From: Streptosporangium becharense
Lineage (GTDB): Bacteria > Actinomycetota > Actinomycetes > Streptosporangiales > Streptosporangiaceae
DNA: 64,000 nt
Direction of reading: 5' to 3'
NCBI RefSeq assembly: GCF_014204985.1
Contig: NZ_JACHMP010000001.1
Coordinates: 62,001-126,000 of the forward strand
Shown: piece by piece, positions 27,097 to 35,186 of the stretch
Layout of the letters: every line of letters begins with the position of its first letter
How positions within the stretch are numbered: position 1 is the stretch's first letter
Translations under genes and position numbers: made by a program
Notes under the pieces: generated by a model
The model's input: only the letters and a program-made list of their open reading frames with translations
What the model was told of the DNA's origin: nothing
The model's database searches: none

Positions 27097-27285
27097 GCCC
27101 TCGGCTACCGTGACACGACGGGTGATGGCAGACTGTGCGGACAGCGGAGTCTCCTCACGAAGAGCGATCTTGGCCGAAAGCCCTTCTACCGGAGCTCCGC
27201 TCCTTCGTTCACGCCCCGTTCACTCTGTGAGACGCTCTTGCGCCGCAGCTCCAGGCTCTAACTACCCGGCCTTGGGCGAGGGCCC

Positions 27286-27810
27286 GAGGTCGAGCGGCTG
27301 CGCGCCGAGCTTGGCAAGACCCGCCAGGTGATCGAGTCCGCCGGCCTGGCCCGGCACCTCATCGGTCAGACCGTGCGCAAGGACGGCAACGACGCAGGAC
27401 CGCCCACGTTGCACGCCGACGCGGTAGCTCGATGACGTCCAAGACCCTCGCCGAGTCGCTGATCGACCTGGGCGTGGCCACGTCCCACTCCCGGCCCAAG
27501 ACCTCCAACGACAACCCGCACCTCAAGGCGAGCTTCAAGACGCTGAAGCACTGTCCCGCCTTCCCGGCCGTCTTCGGCTCCGTTGAGGACACCCGCGTCT
27601 TCTGCCAGGGCTTTTACGCCTGACAAAGCCACGAGCACTACCACCCGGGGGTGGACTATCACCATCCGGTGGATGTGTACTACGGCCGCGCCGCCATCCG
27701 TGACCGGCGTGCCGCCGTCCTGGCCGCCGCTCACGCCGCGCACCCCGAACGGTCGCCGACGGCGGCTTCCCCACTCCGCCCGACCTGCCCGGCCCGGCGT
27801 GGGTCAAAAG
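27286..27810 (+). pseudogene. second IS3-type transposase remnant
   Basis: The 5' part (EVERLRAELGKTRQVIES) is an OrfA-like coiled coil joined after a deletion to an OrfB C-terminus: MTSKTLAESLIDLGVATSHS, RPKTSNDNPHLKASFKTLKH, then HEHYHPGVDYHHPVDVYYGR. It has an internal deletion, a 1-bp frameshift before the MTSK block and a TGA replacing the usual Trp after GFYA. It differs from the two other IS3 types in the window. Confidence 0.7.
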
Positions 27811-28006
27811 CCCGCCGACACCGTTGAAGGGGGCGCCACAGAGAAGACGACACAGAATCAGCTCAGCTCAACTGCCTTGATCAAATCGACAGGTTCCGCT
27901 GGAACCTTCGCGGGGTGCTTCGTCGATCTGCGGAGAATGTGCTGGCGGTCGAGTCAGCGACCGATGAACAGGTTGCCCGGATACGCCGTGACCGGGGAGG
28001 ATCAGG

Positions 28007-28381
28007 TCATCCGAAGGCGGCCTGGGCGATGGCCAGGCCGACGAACACCGCACCCAGGCCGGCCACCACCGAGGCCACGACGTTGGCCACGGCGAGGAAG
28101 AGTGCCCCGGTCTCGGCCAGGCGCAGCGTCTCGTAGGAGAACGTCGAATACGTGGTCAGTGCCCCGCAGAAGCCGACACCGGCCAGCAGTTGCACGTTCG
28201 GACCGATCACGCCGGACAGTACGGCGCCGGTCAGAGCGCCCAGGATCAGCGAGCCGACCACGTTGACGGTGAAGGTGCCCCAGGGGAACACCGTGTCGTG
28301 GCGGGCTTGGACCGCCCGGTCGGTCAGGTAGCGCAACGGGGCGCCGATCGCACCACCGAGGAGTACCAGTAGCCAGTTCAC
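28007..28381 (-). CDS. crcB: fluoride exporter subunit CrcB/FluC
   Basis: 124 residues, four membrane spans. FluC marks: GGAIGAPLRYL, PWGTFTVNVVGSLILGAL (the conserved N of the TxxxNxxGS stretch) and GFCGALTTYSTFSYE (the Phe-box). FluC forms a dual-topology dimeric fluoride channel. GTG start at 28381 with AAGG nearby; 13 bp after the DUF190 gene. Actinobacteria often carry two crcB genes whose products form a heterodimer, and the second lies just upstream. Confidence 0.92.
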   Translation of the reverse strand: MNWLLVLLGGAIGAPLRYLTDRAVQARHDTVFPWGTFTVNVVGSLILGALTGAVLSGVIGPNVQLLAGVGFCGALTTYSTFSYETLRLAETGALFLAVANVVASVVAGLGAVFVGLAIAQAAFG

Positions 28382-28394
28382 CCTTTATGCCGCC

Positions 28395-28742
28395 TTACTG
28401 CTCGTCCTGTTGCCGGCCGCGATGGTGGATGACCTCGACCTGGTCCAGCACCGCGACTCCTTCGATGAGCAGATCTTCCAGTTGGGGCAGGAAAGCGCGG
28501 ATCCGCTCCTCGGTGTCGATGATCACCACGGCGACCGGCAGGTCGTCGGCCATTGACAGCAACCGGGTGGTGTGCACGATCTGGGTGGTGCCGAAGCCCT
28601 CCACACCGCGAAAGACCGACGCCCCGGCCAGGCCCGCGGCGTGAGCGCGATGCACGATCTCGGTGAACATCGGACGGTGATGCCAGACGTCGGTGTCATC
28701 GAGGAAAACGGTCAGCCGCAGCGCCCGCCCCGACATGATCAT
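28395..28742 (-). CDS. DUF190 protein of the fluoride operon
   Basis: 115 residues: [52 protein letters not shown]. This is the DUF190/GlnB-like fold found beside crcB genes in many actinobacteria; the role is not established but a regulatory one is likely. ATG 28742 is preceded by AAGGAG, and its ATG overlaps the stop of the upstream crcB (ATGA). Confidence 0.9.
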   Translation of the reverse strand: MIMSGRALRLTVFLDDTDVWHHRPMFTEIVHRAHAAGLAGASVFRGVEGFGTTQIVHTTRLLSMADDLPVAVVIIDTEERIRAFLPQLEDLLIEGVAVLDQVEVIHHRGRQQDEQ

Positions 28743-29251
28743 CGTGTTCTCCTTGCCTTGCGTCGCGTTGCCGCGGCCAGGATCAGGCGGGTGATCCATG
28801 CTCCGGCCGTCACCGCGGCCAGCGCGGCCACGACCGTGGCCACCAGATAGCTCAGCGCCGCGCCGGCCCGGCCGGTCGACACCAGGCGCTCGATGTCGAC
28901 GCAGTAGGTGGAAAAGGTGGTGAACCCACCGAGCACGCCGGTGGCGAAGAACGGCCGCAGCCAGGCCGGTGCGGCCCAGGCCTCGGTCAGCGTCACCAGG
29001 AACACGCCGATCACCAGGCAGCCCAGTGTGTTGACGCCCAGCGTGGTCCACGGGAACGCTCCGGCCGGGGTCGGCCACACCAGCGCCGCCGCATAGCGGG
29101 CGCCCGTGCCGAGCGCGCCTCCGGCGGCGATCACGGCCAGCACGCGGTAGTGCGAGCGGCGCAGTTCCTGGCGCTGACGCGCATCGGCGAGTTCGACATC
29201 GGGGTCGACGGGCTCGGTCACTGCCGTGCGCCTCACCTCATCCCGGCGCAT
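28739..29251 (-). CDS. crcB: fluoride exporter subunit CrcB/FluC, first gene
   Basis: 170 residues from ATG 29251, with GGGGAGG just upstream. A ~40-residue hydrophilic N-terminal extension precedes the FluC core: [50 protein letters not shown]. It is coupled to DUF190 and the second crcB, and a fluoride riboswitch-like leader precedes it. Extended N-termini are common in actinobacterial homologues. Confidence 0.92.
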   Translation of the reverse strand: MRRDEVRRTAVTEPVDPDVELADARQRQELRRSHYRVLAVIAAGGALGTGARYAAALVWPTPAGAFPWTTLGVNTLGCLVIGVFLVTLTEAWAAPAWLRPFFATGVLGGFTTFSTYCVDIERLVSTGRAGAALSYLVATVVAALAAVTAGAWITRLILAAATRRKARRTR

Positions 29252-29303
29252 GATCCTCCCCACACGTGGCGTGGCTCCCGGCTGTGCGGGCGCGGTCTGT
29301 CAC

Positions 29304-29365
29304 GGGCAGGGACCATTGGCGGCACACCAGCGCCACGGTTCGGGTACGGCGGGCCCCACCGCCGC
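29304..29365 (-). promoter_or_regulatory. fluoride (crcB-motif) riboswitch
   Basis: On the minus strand: GGCGGTGGGGCCCGCC (P1 with its loop, 29363-29348), then GAACCG, a TGGCG...CGCCA stem, and AATGGTCCCTGCC. GGGGCC in the first loop can pair with GGTCCC near the 3' end, the pseudoknot of the fluoride aptamer. It ends about 50 nt before the crcB start. One deviation: GGUGG where AUGG is usual. Confidence 0.78.
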
Positions 29366-29417
29366 AAGACACCCCAGGGCCGCCTGCGCGGCCGGCGAGA
29401 GCACCTTCCCACCCAGC

Positions 29418-30141
29418 CTAACGCTCAGCCAGCATGCTGACCTGCCTGCCGGTACGGCTCGCGCTCACCACCCGCGCCCCCGCCGTCGACGCCTCATCCG
29501 GCCCGGTGAGCACGAGATGCCCGTCGAGCAGCTCCTCGATGTCGCCGCTGACCTGCAGCCGACCCCCGTTCAACACGATCAGCCAGTCGCATGTCTCCTC
29601 CAGATCGGAGACGACGTGCGAGGACAGCAGCACGGTCAGATCCCGCCCGGCCACCTCCGCCATGATCGAGCACATCATGTCGTGGCGGGCGAGGGGATCG
29701 AGGTTGGCCAGCGGTTCGTCCAGCACGAGCAGGTCGGGCCGGCAGGCCATCGCCAGCGTGACCACCACCTGCGCACGCTGCCCGCCCGACAGCCGCCCAC
29801 CTTCCGCTCCAGCGGGATGCCCAGCCGAGCGAGCCGGTCGGCGGCGGCGTCATCCCAGCGGGTGTTCATACGGCGGCCGAAGGTGAGCATCTCGGCGACG
29901 GTGAAGCCGTCGTACAGCGGCTTGTCCTGCGCCACGAACGCCGCCTCGCCGGCCACGCGGACGCTTCCCAGCGCGGGCCGCAGCAGGCCGACGGCCGCGT
30001 GCATGAGCGGGGTCTTGCCCGCGCCGTTGGGCCCGACGAGCGCCGCCACACGGCCCGCAGGCACCGCCAGCGAGCAGCCACGCAACACCTACGTGCGGCG
30101 ATAGCGGCCCCCAGCCCGGTCGCCTCCAGCGCGGGACTCAC
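29418..30141 (-). pseudogene. ABC transporter ATPase with multiple lesions
   Basis: Walker A GPNGAGKT, a Q-loop (AAFVAQDKPLYDGF), LSGGQR (in a shifted frame), Walker B LLVLDEPLANLD and an H-loop LLSSHVVSDLEE are all recognisable, so it was a YtrB-type ATPase. Lesions: a 1-bp deletion after the start, a TAG where Trp is expected (near 30089), and a 1-bp deletion just before LSGGQR near 29800. The GTG start overlaps the gntR stop (GTGA), showing a former coupled operon. Confidence 0.8.
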
Positions 30142-30530
30142 GCCATGCCCTTCTTCGCGGCGTCGGCCAGGACCACGGTGAACAGCGCCCGCAGGTCCTC
30201 CTGATCGAGTCCGGCCGCGAAGGCGTCGCGCACCCACGCCTCCAGACCGCGCCGCAGCCGCGTGTGCTCGGAGAGCGTCGCCCCCGCGATGCCGTGCCGG
30301 ACGAACGTGCCCATCCCTCGCCGCCCCTCGACCAGCCCCTCGCGCTCCAGTTCCCGGTACGCCTTGAGCACGGTGTTGGGATTGATGGCCAGGCTCTCGA
30401 CCATCTCACGGGCGGTCGGCAACCGGTCGCCGGGCCGCAGCGTACCGAGCCGGAGCGCCTGTTTGACCTGGTGAACGAGCTGCAGGTACGTCGATACCCC
30501 CGAGCCGCGGTCCAGGTTGAACTCGATCAG
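30138..30530 (-). CDS. YtrA-type GntR regulator
   Basis: About 130 residues: IEFNLDRGSGVSTYLQLVHQ, LRPGDRLPTAREMVESLAIN, PNTVLKAYRELEREGLVEGR, a full GntR winged HTH, then the short YtrA dimerisation helix. No ATG or GTG fits; the family start (M/V-IEF) falls on CTG at 30530, immediately preceded in frame by a TGA, so CTG initiation or a start mutation must be assumed. It is adjacent to a perfect 16-bp palindrome, probably its own operator. Confidence 0.8.
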   Translation of the reverse strand: MIEFNLDRGSGVSTYLQLVHQVKQALRLGTLRPGDRLPTAREMVESLAINPNTVLKAYRELEREGLVEGRRGMGTFVRHGIAGATLSEHTRLRRGLEAWVRDAFAAGLDQEDLRALFTVVLADAAKKGMA

Positions 30531-30533
30531 CGA

Positions 30534-30569
30534 AACACTCTTTCACTACTCATGTAGTGAAAGAGTGTT
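30534..30569. promoter_or_regulatory. perfect 16-bp inverted repeat upstream of gntR
   Basis: AACACTCTTTCACTAC (30534-30549), spacer TCAT, GTAGTGAAAGAGTGTT (30554-30569). It starts 4 bp before the gntR start and must cover its leader or promoter. A likely autoregulatory operator; transcribed, it would also form a hairpin. Confidence 0.7.
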
Positions 30570-30768
30570 GGATCCGGCCGCCCGCTGTCAATCCGTGGTC
30601 GTCACGCGAACCGGGGGACGGAGCTGGGGGACGGAAAGGGGCGAGCCGCAGGTCAGATTTCTGCCCTGCCTTGAACGCCTGGCCGCTGAGCTGCTCGCTG
30701 ACTGCGGGTTAGGTAGGACCGCGGGTCACGGGCGAGTTCGTCGAGTTTCGACCAAGCATACGGACCCC

Positions 30769-31443
30769 CTATCGGAGGGTTGAGATTCCGGCGAGGATGA
30801 GGTCGATGCCTGCGAGGAATTGCTTGCGGTCGTCGTGCCCGGCCAGCTGGGCTGCGACCTGATGCACGAACGGATAGTCCGCGGCGTCGTACTGTGTCGT
30901 CCACTGAGCGGCGACGGTTTCGAGGAACGCGGACCGGTCGGTCTCCCCTGGCAAGGCGCGGGCGCCTGCGGCGGACTGTCCCGCGACGCCGAGAACGTAG
31001 TTCACGAGCGCGGAGGCGGCGTCGAACTGCGCTTGTTCGGGGACGCCGAGGGCTGTGAGCTGACGACCCGCGCTCTCGAAGATCTGTAGCATCGCCGTTT
31101 GCCATGGTTCGCGAGAGAGCTGCGCACCGACCCACGGGTGGGCGTGGATCGCATCGAACACGCCGAGCATGATGGCGCGGATCGCTTCGCCAGGCTCGGG
31201 ACCGGTGACCGCGCCGGTCGTCACGTGAGCGATGACCTCGTCGGTGGCGGCGCGCAGGAGCTCGTTCTTGTTGGCGACGTGGTTGTAGATCGCTCCAGGC
31301 CCGGTCGACAGGCGATTCGCGAGCACTCGGAAGGTCAGCGCGTCCTCCCCGCCCGCATCGAGGGTCTCGACCGCGGCACGAACGATGCGTTCCTTCGACA
31401 GCGCGTCCCCGCGCCGCCCTGTCCGCGGCTTCTGTGTCGTCAT
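30769..31443 (-). CDS. TetR/AcrR regulator (TetR_C_1 type)
   Basis: 224 residues from ATG 31443. HTH: LSKERIVRAAVETLDAGGED, FRVLANRLSTGPGAIYNHVA, with GPGAIYNHV replacing the usual P-ALYWH. The C-terminal domain (PWVGAQLSREPW, FDAASALVNYVLGVAGQS) is that of TetR-class C-terminal domains. Divergent from the ABM monooxygenase with two operators between. Confidence 0.9.
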   Translation of the reverse strand: MTTQKPRTGRRGDALSKERIVRAAVETLDAGGEDALTFRVLANRLSTGPGAIYNHVANKNELLRAATDEVIAHVTTGAVTGPEPGEAIRAIMLGVFDAIHAHPWVGAQLSREPWQTAMLQIFESAGRQLTALGVPEQAQFDAASALVNYVLGVAGQSAAGARALPGETDRSAFLETVAAQWTTQYDAADYPFVHQVAAQLAGHDDRKQFLAGIDLILAGISTLR

Positions 31444-31459
31444 ACGTCCATTTTGACAC

Positions 31460-31502
31460 GGATGGAACGATGTTCCATCCTGGTTCATGGAACAACGTTC
31501 CA
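31460..31502. promoter_or_regulatory. two GGAAC-N3-GTTCC operators
   Basis: GGATGGAAC-GAT-GTTCCATCC (31460-31480) and TGGAAC-AAC-GTTCCA (31488-31502), both with a 3-bp spacer and centres 25 bp apart. A TTGACA (31453-31458) precedes the first on the plus strand. Probable TetR sites controlling tetR and the ABM gene. Confidence 0.75.
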
Positions 31503-31566
31503 GCCGAGATGTGAAGGCCGGGCGGGTCCTCACCGAACGGCGTAAACGGCAGAGATTGGAGACGGC

Positions 31567-31881
31567 ATGACACTCAAGCACCAGCCCGCGTACATCATCA
31601 AGATGCGTGCCAAGCCCGGACAGGGTGACAGGCTGTTCGAACTGGCCACCGTCGGCATGGAGAAGTCGGGGGCCTCCGACCGGTTCGTCATCGCTCGCGA
31701 AGACGAAGATCCGGACGTGCTTTGGAACGTCGAGGTGTTCAGGTCCGAGGAGGCCAAAGATGCCTACGAGAACAGCCCTCTGGCCGACGAACTCCGAGAC
31801 GAGATCATCGGCCTCCTGGCCGAGCCCCCGATGCGGATTCCGGTCCACCCGTACTCCGCCCTGCCCGCCGCCCCTTCCTGA
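31567..31881 (+). CDS. ABM-family (antibiotic biosynthesis monooxygenase-like) protein
   Basis: 104 residues, a ferredoxin-like dimer fold: YIIKMRAKPGQGDRLFELAT, SDRFVIAREDEDPDVLWNVE, VFRSEEAKDAYENSPLADEL. ABM proteins are cofactor-free quinol monooxygenases or sensors. The nearby TetR and two operators imply induction by a small molecule, perhaps a quinone. Confidence 0.85.
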   Translation: MTLKHQPAYIIKMRAKPGQGDRLFELATVGMEKSGASDRFVIAREDEDPDVLWNVEVFRSEEAKDAYENSPLADELRDEIIGLLAEPPMRIPVHPYSALPAAPS

Positions 31882-32111
31882 GCAGGCCAAGCCGCCCACC
31901 GCGAACATGGTTCACGGCGGGCGGTCACATCGCCTCGCGCCACGCCGCCGGCGGTCAGGGACACGCTCGGGAGCGGAGAGTTGATCTCGGCCGCGGTGAG
32001 CTCGCGATCGTCGCCGGCCGCACCCGACAACCAGACCCCCGCCCGTTCCAAGAGCGCGATCGACCGGCTCATCGCCCGCCGCGGCCGTGAGAGCGCGACC
32101 GCGGCCGCCGG

Positions 32112-33128
32112 TCACCGGGGGTGCCCGCGGAACCGCTCGCAGAGACGTTCGAGGCCGAGGCCGCTGATGAGCAGGCGTTCCCTGGCGTCGCTGAGGAGGT
32201 CGGCGCTCCACGTGGTGAAGCCCCCGTCTCCGAGGTTGAGGTCGTCTCCGGCGGGGGTGGTCGCGCGGATCTCGAAACAGGCACCGCTGTAGTAGCCGCG
32301 TCCGGCCCCGCGCTCGTCGTCGAAGACGAACGCGGTGGCGGGGTACGCCTGCGTGAGCGGATCCAGGACGCTCTCGCGCAGGGTCCGGCGATGCCGTCCG
32401 GCGGTCAGGTCGGTGACGGACACGCGCACCGACCTGACCCGGTAGCCGAGGGTGCGGGCACTGTCCAGAATGTCGAGGTGGACGCCGATCTGTTCGGTGA
32501 GGGCCGCGGTCTCGAAGATGAACGAGCTCTCGGCGCGGCCCGCGGTGCACAGTCCCAGCAGCGCGAAGTGCGCCGTCATGCCCGGCCCGGCGAACACCTG
32601 GGCGCGCACCACCCGGTGGGTCGCCGCGAGCCGGACCCTTGCTCGCGAGCGAGGGTCGGCTCGCAGCAGCTGCCGGCGGCGCACCGCGCACTCCAGGGCC
32701 AGGACGTTGGTGGCGTCGGCGACGGCCTCGGTGTTGCGGACGGTGGTGACCACCTTGTTCTGGTCCACGGTCGCCACGGCCGAGTTGGTGCCCAGCGGGC
32801 ACAGCGGCGACAGCGCCAGAGCGGTGAAGGCGTGCCGGGCCAGCCGGTCGTGGACGAGTGCGTTCAGGCGCGTCAGCTCACCGGCGTCCAGCGGCGACGG
32901 CGCGGTGAACCGGTTGTCCTCGTAGGCCCGTAGCAGGCGGCCCGGTGTCACTGCGGCGGCGCGGCGCCGGTAGACCTCCAGCAGCAGCGTCTGCAGGTCG
33001 GTCGGCGACAGCCGTTCGGCGAGCGCGGTCAGCAACCGGGGCGTGGCACCCTCGCGCAGGACCCGGCCGAGCCATGGGTCGTGCGCCTCGGCCGGCTGAT
33101 CCGTGCCCTGCCCTGATGGACCGCTCAT
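32112..33128 (-). CDS. conserved hypothetical protein, possibly class II aaRS-like fold
   Basis: 338 residues from ATG 33128. Distinctive conserved-looking blocks: LSPLCPLGTNSAVATVDQNK, VVADATNVLALECAVRRR, AAGPGM-type FAGPGMTAHFALLGLCTAGR, FIFETAALTEQIGVHLDIL, FVFDDERGAGRGYYSGACFE. The RGYYSGACFE/GDGGFT ending resembles the histidyl-tRNA synthetase/HisZ active-site region (R-GLDYYTG-FE), so a catalytically altered relative is possible. I recognise no named family. GAGG lies very close to the ATG, so the start is uncertain. Confidence 0.6.
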   Translation of the reverse strand: MSGPSGQGTDQPAEAHDPWLGRVLREGATPRLLTALAERLSPTDLQTLLLEVYRRRAAAVTPGRLLRAYEDNRFTAPSPLDAGELTRLNALVHDRLARHAFTALALSPLCPLGTNSAVATVDQNKVVTTVRNTEAVADATNVLALECAVRRRQLLRADPRSRARVRLAATHRVVRAQVFAGPGMTAHFALLGLCTAGRAESSFIFETAALTEQIGVHLDILDSARTLGYRVRSVRVSVTDLTAGRHRRTLRESVLDPLTQAYPATAFVFDDERGAGRGYYSGACFEIRATTPAGDDLNLGDGGFTTWSADLLSDARERLLISGLGLERLCERFRGHPR

Positions 33129-33186
33129 CACCTCATTGTGGCGCGCCTCGGGGCCGTGGCCGCAAACGCGCTCCGTCCGCACGAGG

Positions 33187-34332
33187 TCAGGGCTGTACGA
33201 CCTGGAAGCTTCGCCTCGCACGTGGCGTGCCGTTGACAAGGACCTCGATCGCGTGCTCGCCGGGGTGAATTGTGCGCGTGCTCATCCCTGCGCGGAGTGG
33301 GTGAGTCTTGACGAGGGTGACCGGGTTCCCCGCCGACACGGTGAGCCTCCTGAGCTTGTAGACCTTACGCCCACCGGGACGGCCCGAGGGGCCGGCGAAA
33401 TGAACCACGTAGTCGACGATCGCCTCCGATGTCTCGACGGCATGCACGGTGATCGAGATGTCGAGGACCGCGCCGAGGTGGACCGTGGGTGGGATCATGA
33501 CGTCGGTGACGGTGACGCGTCGATCGGGATCGACGCCGAGAAGGTCCAGGGTGTCTCGGTGTCCGGCTTTGACCAGCGTGCGCGTGGCGTGGCGGACGAT
33601 GTAGTTCATCTCGCGGGGCTCCTGCCGGCCGGTGGTCCGCCACCTGCGCAACGTCTCCACGACCAGGTCCGGGTCGGACTTCGCAATGTCGTTGAGATGG
33701 TTGGCGACAGAGCGGGTCACAAAGCGGGTGCGATCATCGAAGAGGTTGTCGAGGATCGGGATCGCGGCCGACGCCGGGACCGAGAGCCTGCGGGCCCACG
33801 GCAACCGCGGCCGGGTTCCCTCGCTGCAGAGCCGGCGGACGTGATAATGCTCGTCACGCGTCCAGCCGATCAGGGTGTCCATGGTGTGGCCGGGGTAGGC
33901 GTTGATGAAGGTCCGGATGGCGTCTTCGGCGGAGAACCGAGTGGTGATCTGCTTCAGCGCGTCCAGGGAGTAGGCGAGGTCGGTGTCGGTGCAACCGCGT
34001 CGTGCGACGAAATCGGAGTACGCCGCGTAGATGAAGTCACCGAAGTCGCCATCAGACAGCGTCGGGTCGCACGGTGCCGGGAGCGACCTCAGGAGAGCGC
34101 CGACCGCGGGTCGATAGTCACCGGGCAGATGCCTCTCGAGGACTTCGGAGATCCACCTGATGCGCTGCTTCAGCTCGAGGTCCCCGAGCCGGTCCATGAC
34201 CTCGTCGATGAAATCCTCACGCCGGAACGACGCCTGGACTCGTTGGAGCCGGGTCGCGACCATGGCGACCTTGTCCACGTTGAACAGCTGATCCTTCAGA
34301 GACCTCTGCACGGGTGCTACTGCGATGCGCAT
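33187..34332 (-). CDS. AlkC/AlkD-like DNA alkylation repair glycosylase
   Basis: 381 residues from ATG 34332 (AAAGGAG 4 bp upstream). Helical HEAT-like repeats: FRREDFIDEVMDRLGDLELK, FINAYPGHTMDTLIGWTRDE, HYHVRRLCSEGTRPRLPWAR, ILDNLFDDRTRFVTRSVANH. The C-terminal ~100 residues form an Ig-like domain (TVTDVMIPPTVHLGAVLDIS). AlkC removes 3-methyladenine-type lesions. Divergent from a WYL regulator with an operator in between, so it is probably damage-inducible. Confidence 0.88.
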   Translation of the reverse strand: MRIAVAPVQRSLKDQLFNVDKVAMVATRLQRVQASFRREDFIDEVMDRLGDLELKQRIRWISEVLERHLPGDYRPAVGALLRSLPAPCDPTLSDGDFGDFIYAAYSDFVARRGCTDTDLAYSLDALKQITTRFSAEDAIRTFINAYPGHTMDTLIGWTRDEHYHVRRLCSEGTRPRLPWARRLSVPASAAIPILDNLFDDRTRFVTRSVANHLNDIAKSDPDLVVETLRRWRTTGRQEPREMNYIVRHATRTLVKAGHRDTLDLLGVDPDRRVTVTDVMIPPTVHLGAVLDISITVHAVETSEAIVDYVVHFAGPSGRPGGRKVYKLRRLTVSAGNPVTLVKTHPLRAGMSTRTIHPGEHAIEVLVNGTPRARRSFQVVQP

Positions 34333-34371
34333 GGTGCTCCTTTCGTTTCCCACTCCCGGGACGGTATTGCT

Positions 34372-34396
34372 AAATACGACAGTGGTTGTCATATTT
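34372..34396. promoter_or_regulatory. WYL-type operator between alkC and regulator
   Basis: AAATACGACA-N5-TGTCATATTT, 10-bp arms with one mismatch. The core ACGACA-N5-TGTC(A/G)T is shared with 9379-9397. It lies 5 bp upstream of the regulator's ATG and 39 bp from the alkC start. Confidence 0.65.
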
Positions 34397-34401
34397 GGCG
34401 G

Positions 34402-35142
34402 ATGAGTGAGGCTGGAGGGTCCGATCGCGGCAGAGCGCAGCGGCTCGACGCGCTCAAGGCGCTGCTGGCCGACCGTGACATCACCACCGCAGCCGAGCTC
34501 GCCGACGAGCTCGGCGTGAGCCTGCGAACCGTGCAGCGCGACCTGGCCACGCTGCGCCACTCAGGTATGCCGATCGAGGGCGACCGGGGACGCGGAGGTG
34601 GCACACGACTGGAGCGAGGCTGGTCGCTCGGCCGGGTCCACCTCAACGAGTCGGAGGCACTCGGGCTGCTGCTGAGTCTCAACATCGCCGAGAAGATCGG
34701 ATCCCCCTTGCTGCTCGGCGACCTGAGATCCATCATGCGGAAGGTCGGCAATGCCTTCGCGCCCGCGCAGACCCGCCGCATCAAAGCGCTCCGTAACCGC
34801 GTCCTCGTCGGGCAGGCGGCGTCGGCTGCCGTCCTCGCGGGCTACCGCCCACCCGAAGCGGCGGTGACCAGAGCTCTTCTCACCGCGTTCATGTACCAAC
34901 GCGTCGCGTCCCTCAGATACCAAGATCAGTCGGGCGTCACGACCGACCGTGAAATCGAGGCCCAGTTCCTGTACCACAACGTCCCCGTCTGGTATGCGCT
35001 GGCGTGGGACCGCCTCCGCGACGGCGTCCGGTTCTTCCGGATCGATCGCATCCAACAGATCACCGTGCTCGATATCGGGTTCCGCCTTCGACCGGCACAC
35101 CACTTCCTCACCGCCGGCGAGTCCGAGGCGCGGTCCATGTAG
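34402..35142 (+). CDS. HTH-WYL (YafY-type) regulator of the alkC locus
   Basis: 246 residues from ATG 34402; a longer reading from 33103 only overlaps alkC and is rejected. HTH: RAQRLDALKALLADRDITTA, LGVSLRTVQRDLATLRHSGM; WYL domain with NVPVWYALAWDRLRDGVRFF and RIDRIQQITVL (~195-230). It lacks the long C-terminal WCX extension of the two other WYL regulators here. Confidence 0.88.
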   Translation: MSEAGGSDRGRAQRLDALKALLADRDITTAAELADELGVSLRTVQRDLATLRHSGMPIEGDRGRGGGTRLERGWSLGRVHLNESEALGLLLSLNIAEKIGSPLLLGDLRSIMRKVGNAFAPAQTRRIKALRNRVLVGQAASAAVLAGYRPPEAAVTRALLTAFMYQRVASLRYQDQSGVTTDREIEAQFLYHNVPVWYALAWDRLRDGVRFFRIDRIQQITVLDIGFRLRPAHHFLTAGESEARSM

Positions 35143-35166
35143 CCGTACGGAGGCGACGCGGTCCTA

Positions 35167-35185
35167 CACCCCGGGCCCCGGGGTG
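35167..35185. terminator. bidirectional terminator-like palindrome
   Basis: CACCCCGGG-C-CCCGGGGTG between the convergent WYL regulator and coiled-coil gene. It is short and GC-rich without a U-tract. Confidence 0.45.
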
Positions 35186-35186
35186 A

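Larger units (their letters stand above)
24188..27273 (-). mobile_element. IS4-family element, copy 1, carrying a nested IS3 element
   Basis: Ends GAGGTCGGGTAGTTAG and CTAACTACCCGGCCTT. Exact 12-bp target duplications GGGCGAGGGCCC flank it (24176-24187 and 27274-27285). Minus the nested insert and its 4-bp duplication the length is 1761 bp, the same as copy 2 (49650-51410). Long target duplications of 10-13 bp are an IS4-family trait. The transposase is broken by the nested insertion. Confidence 0.9.

Noticed and set aside
31764-32072. Possible small minus-strand gene after the hypothetical protein at 32112
   Set aside because: Part of it overlaps the ABM gene on the other strand, no ribosome site, no family.
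33103-34401. Plus-strand extension giving a 679-residue protein ending in the WYL regulator
   Set aside because: It lies opposite the well-supported alkC gene and has no domain before the HTH; the ATG at 34402 fits the regulator.
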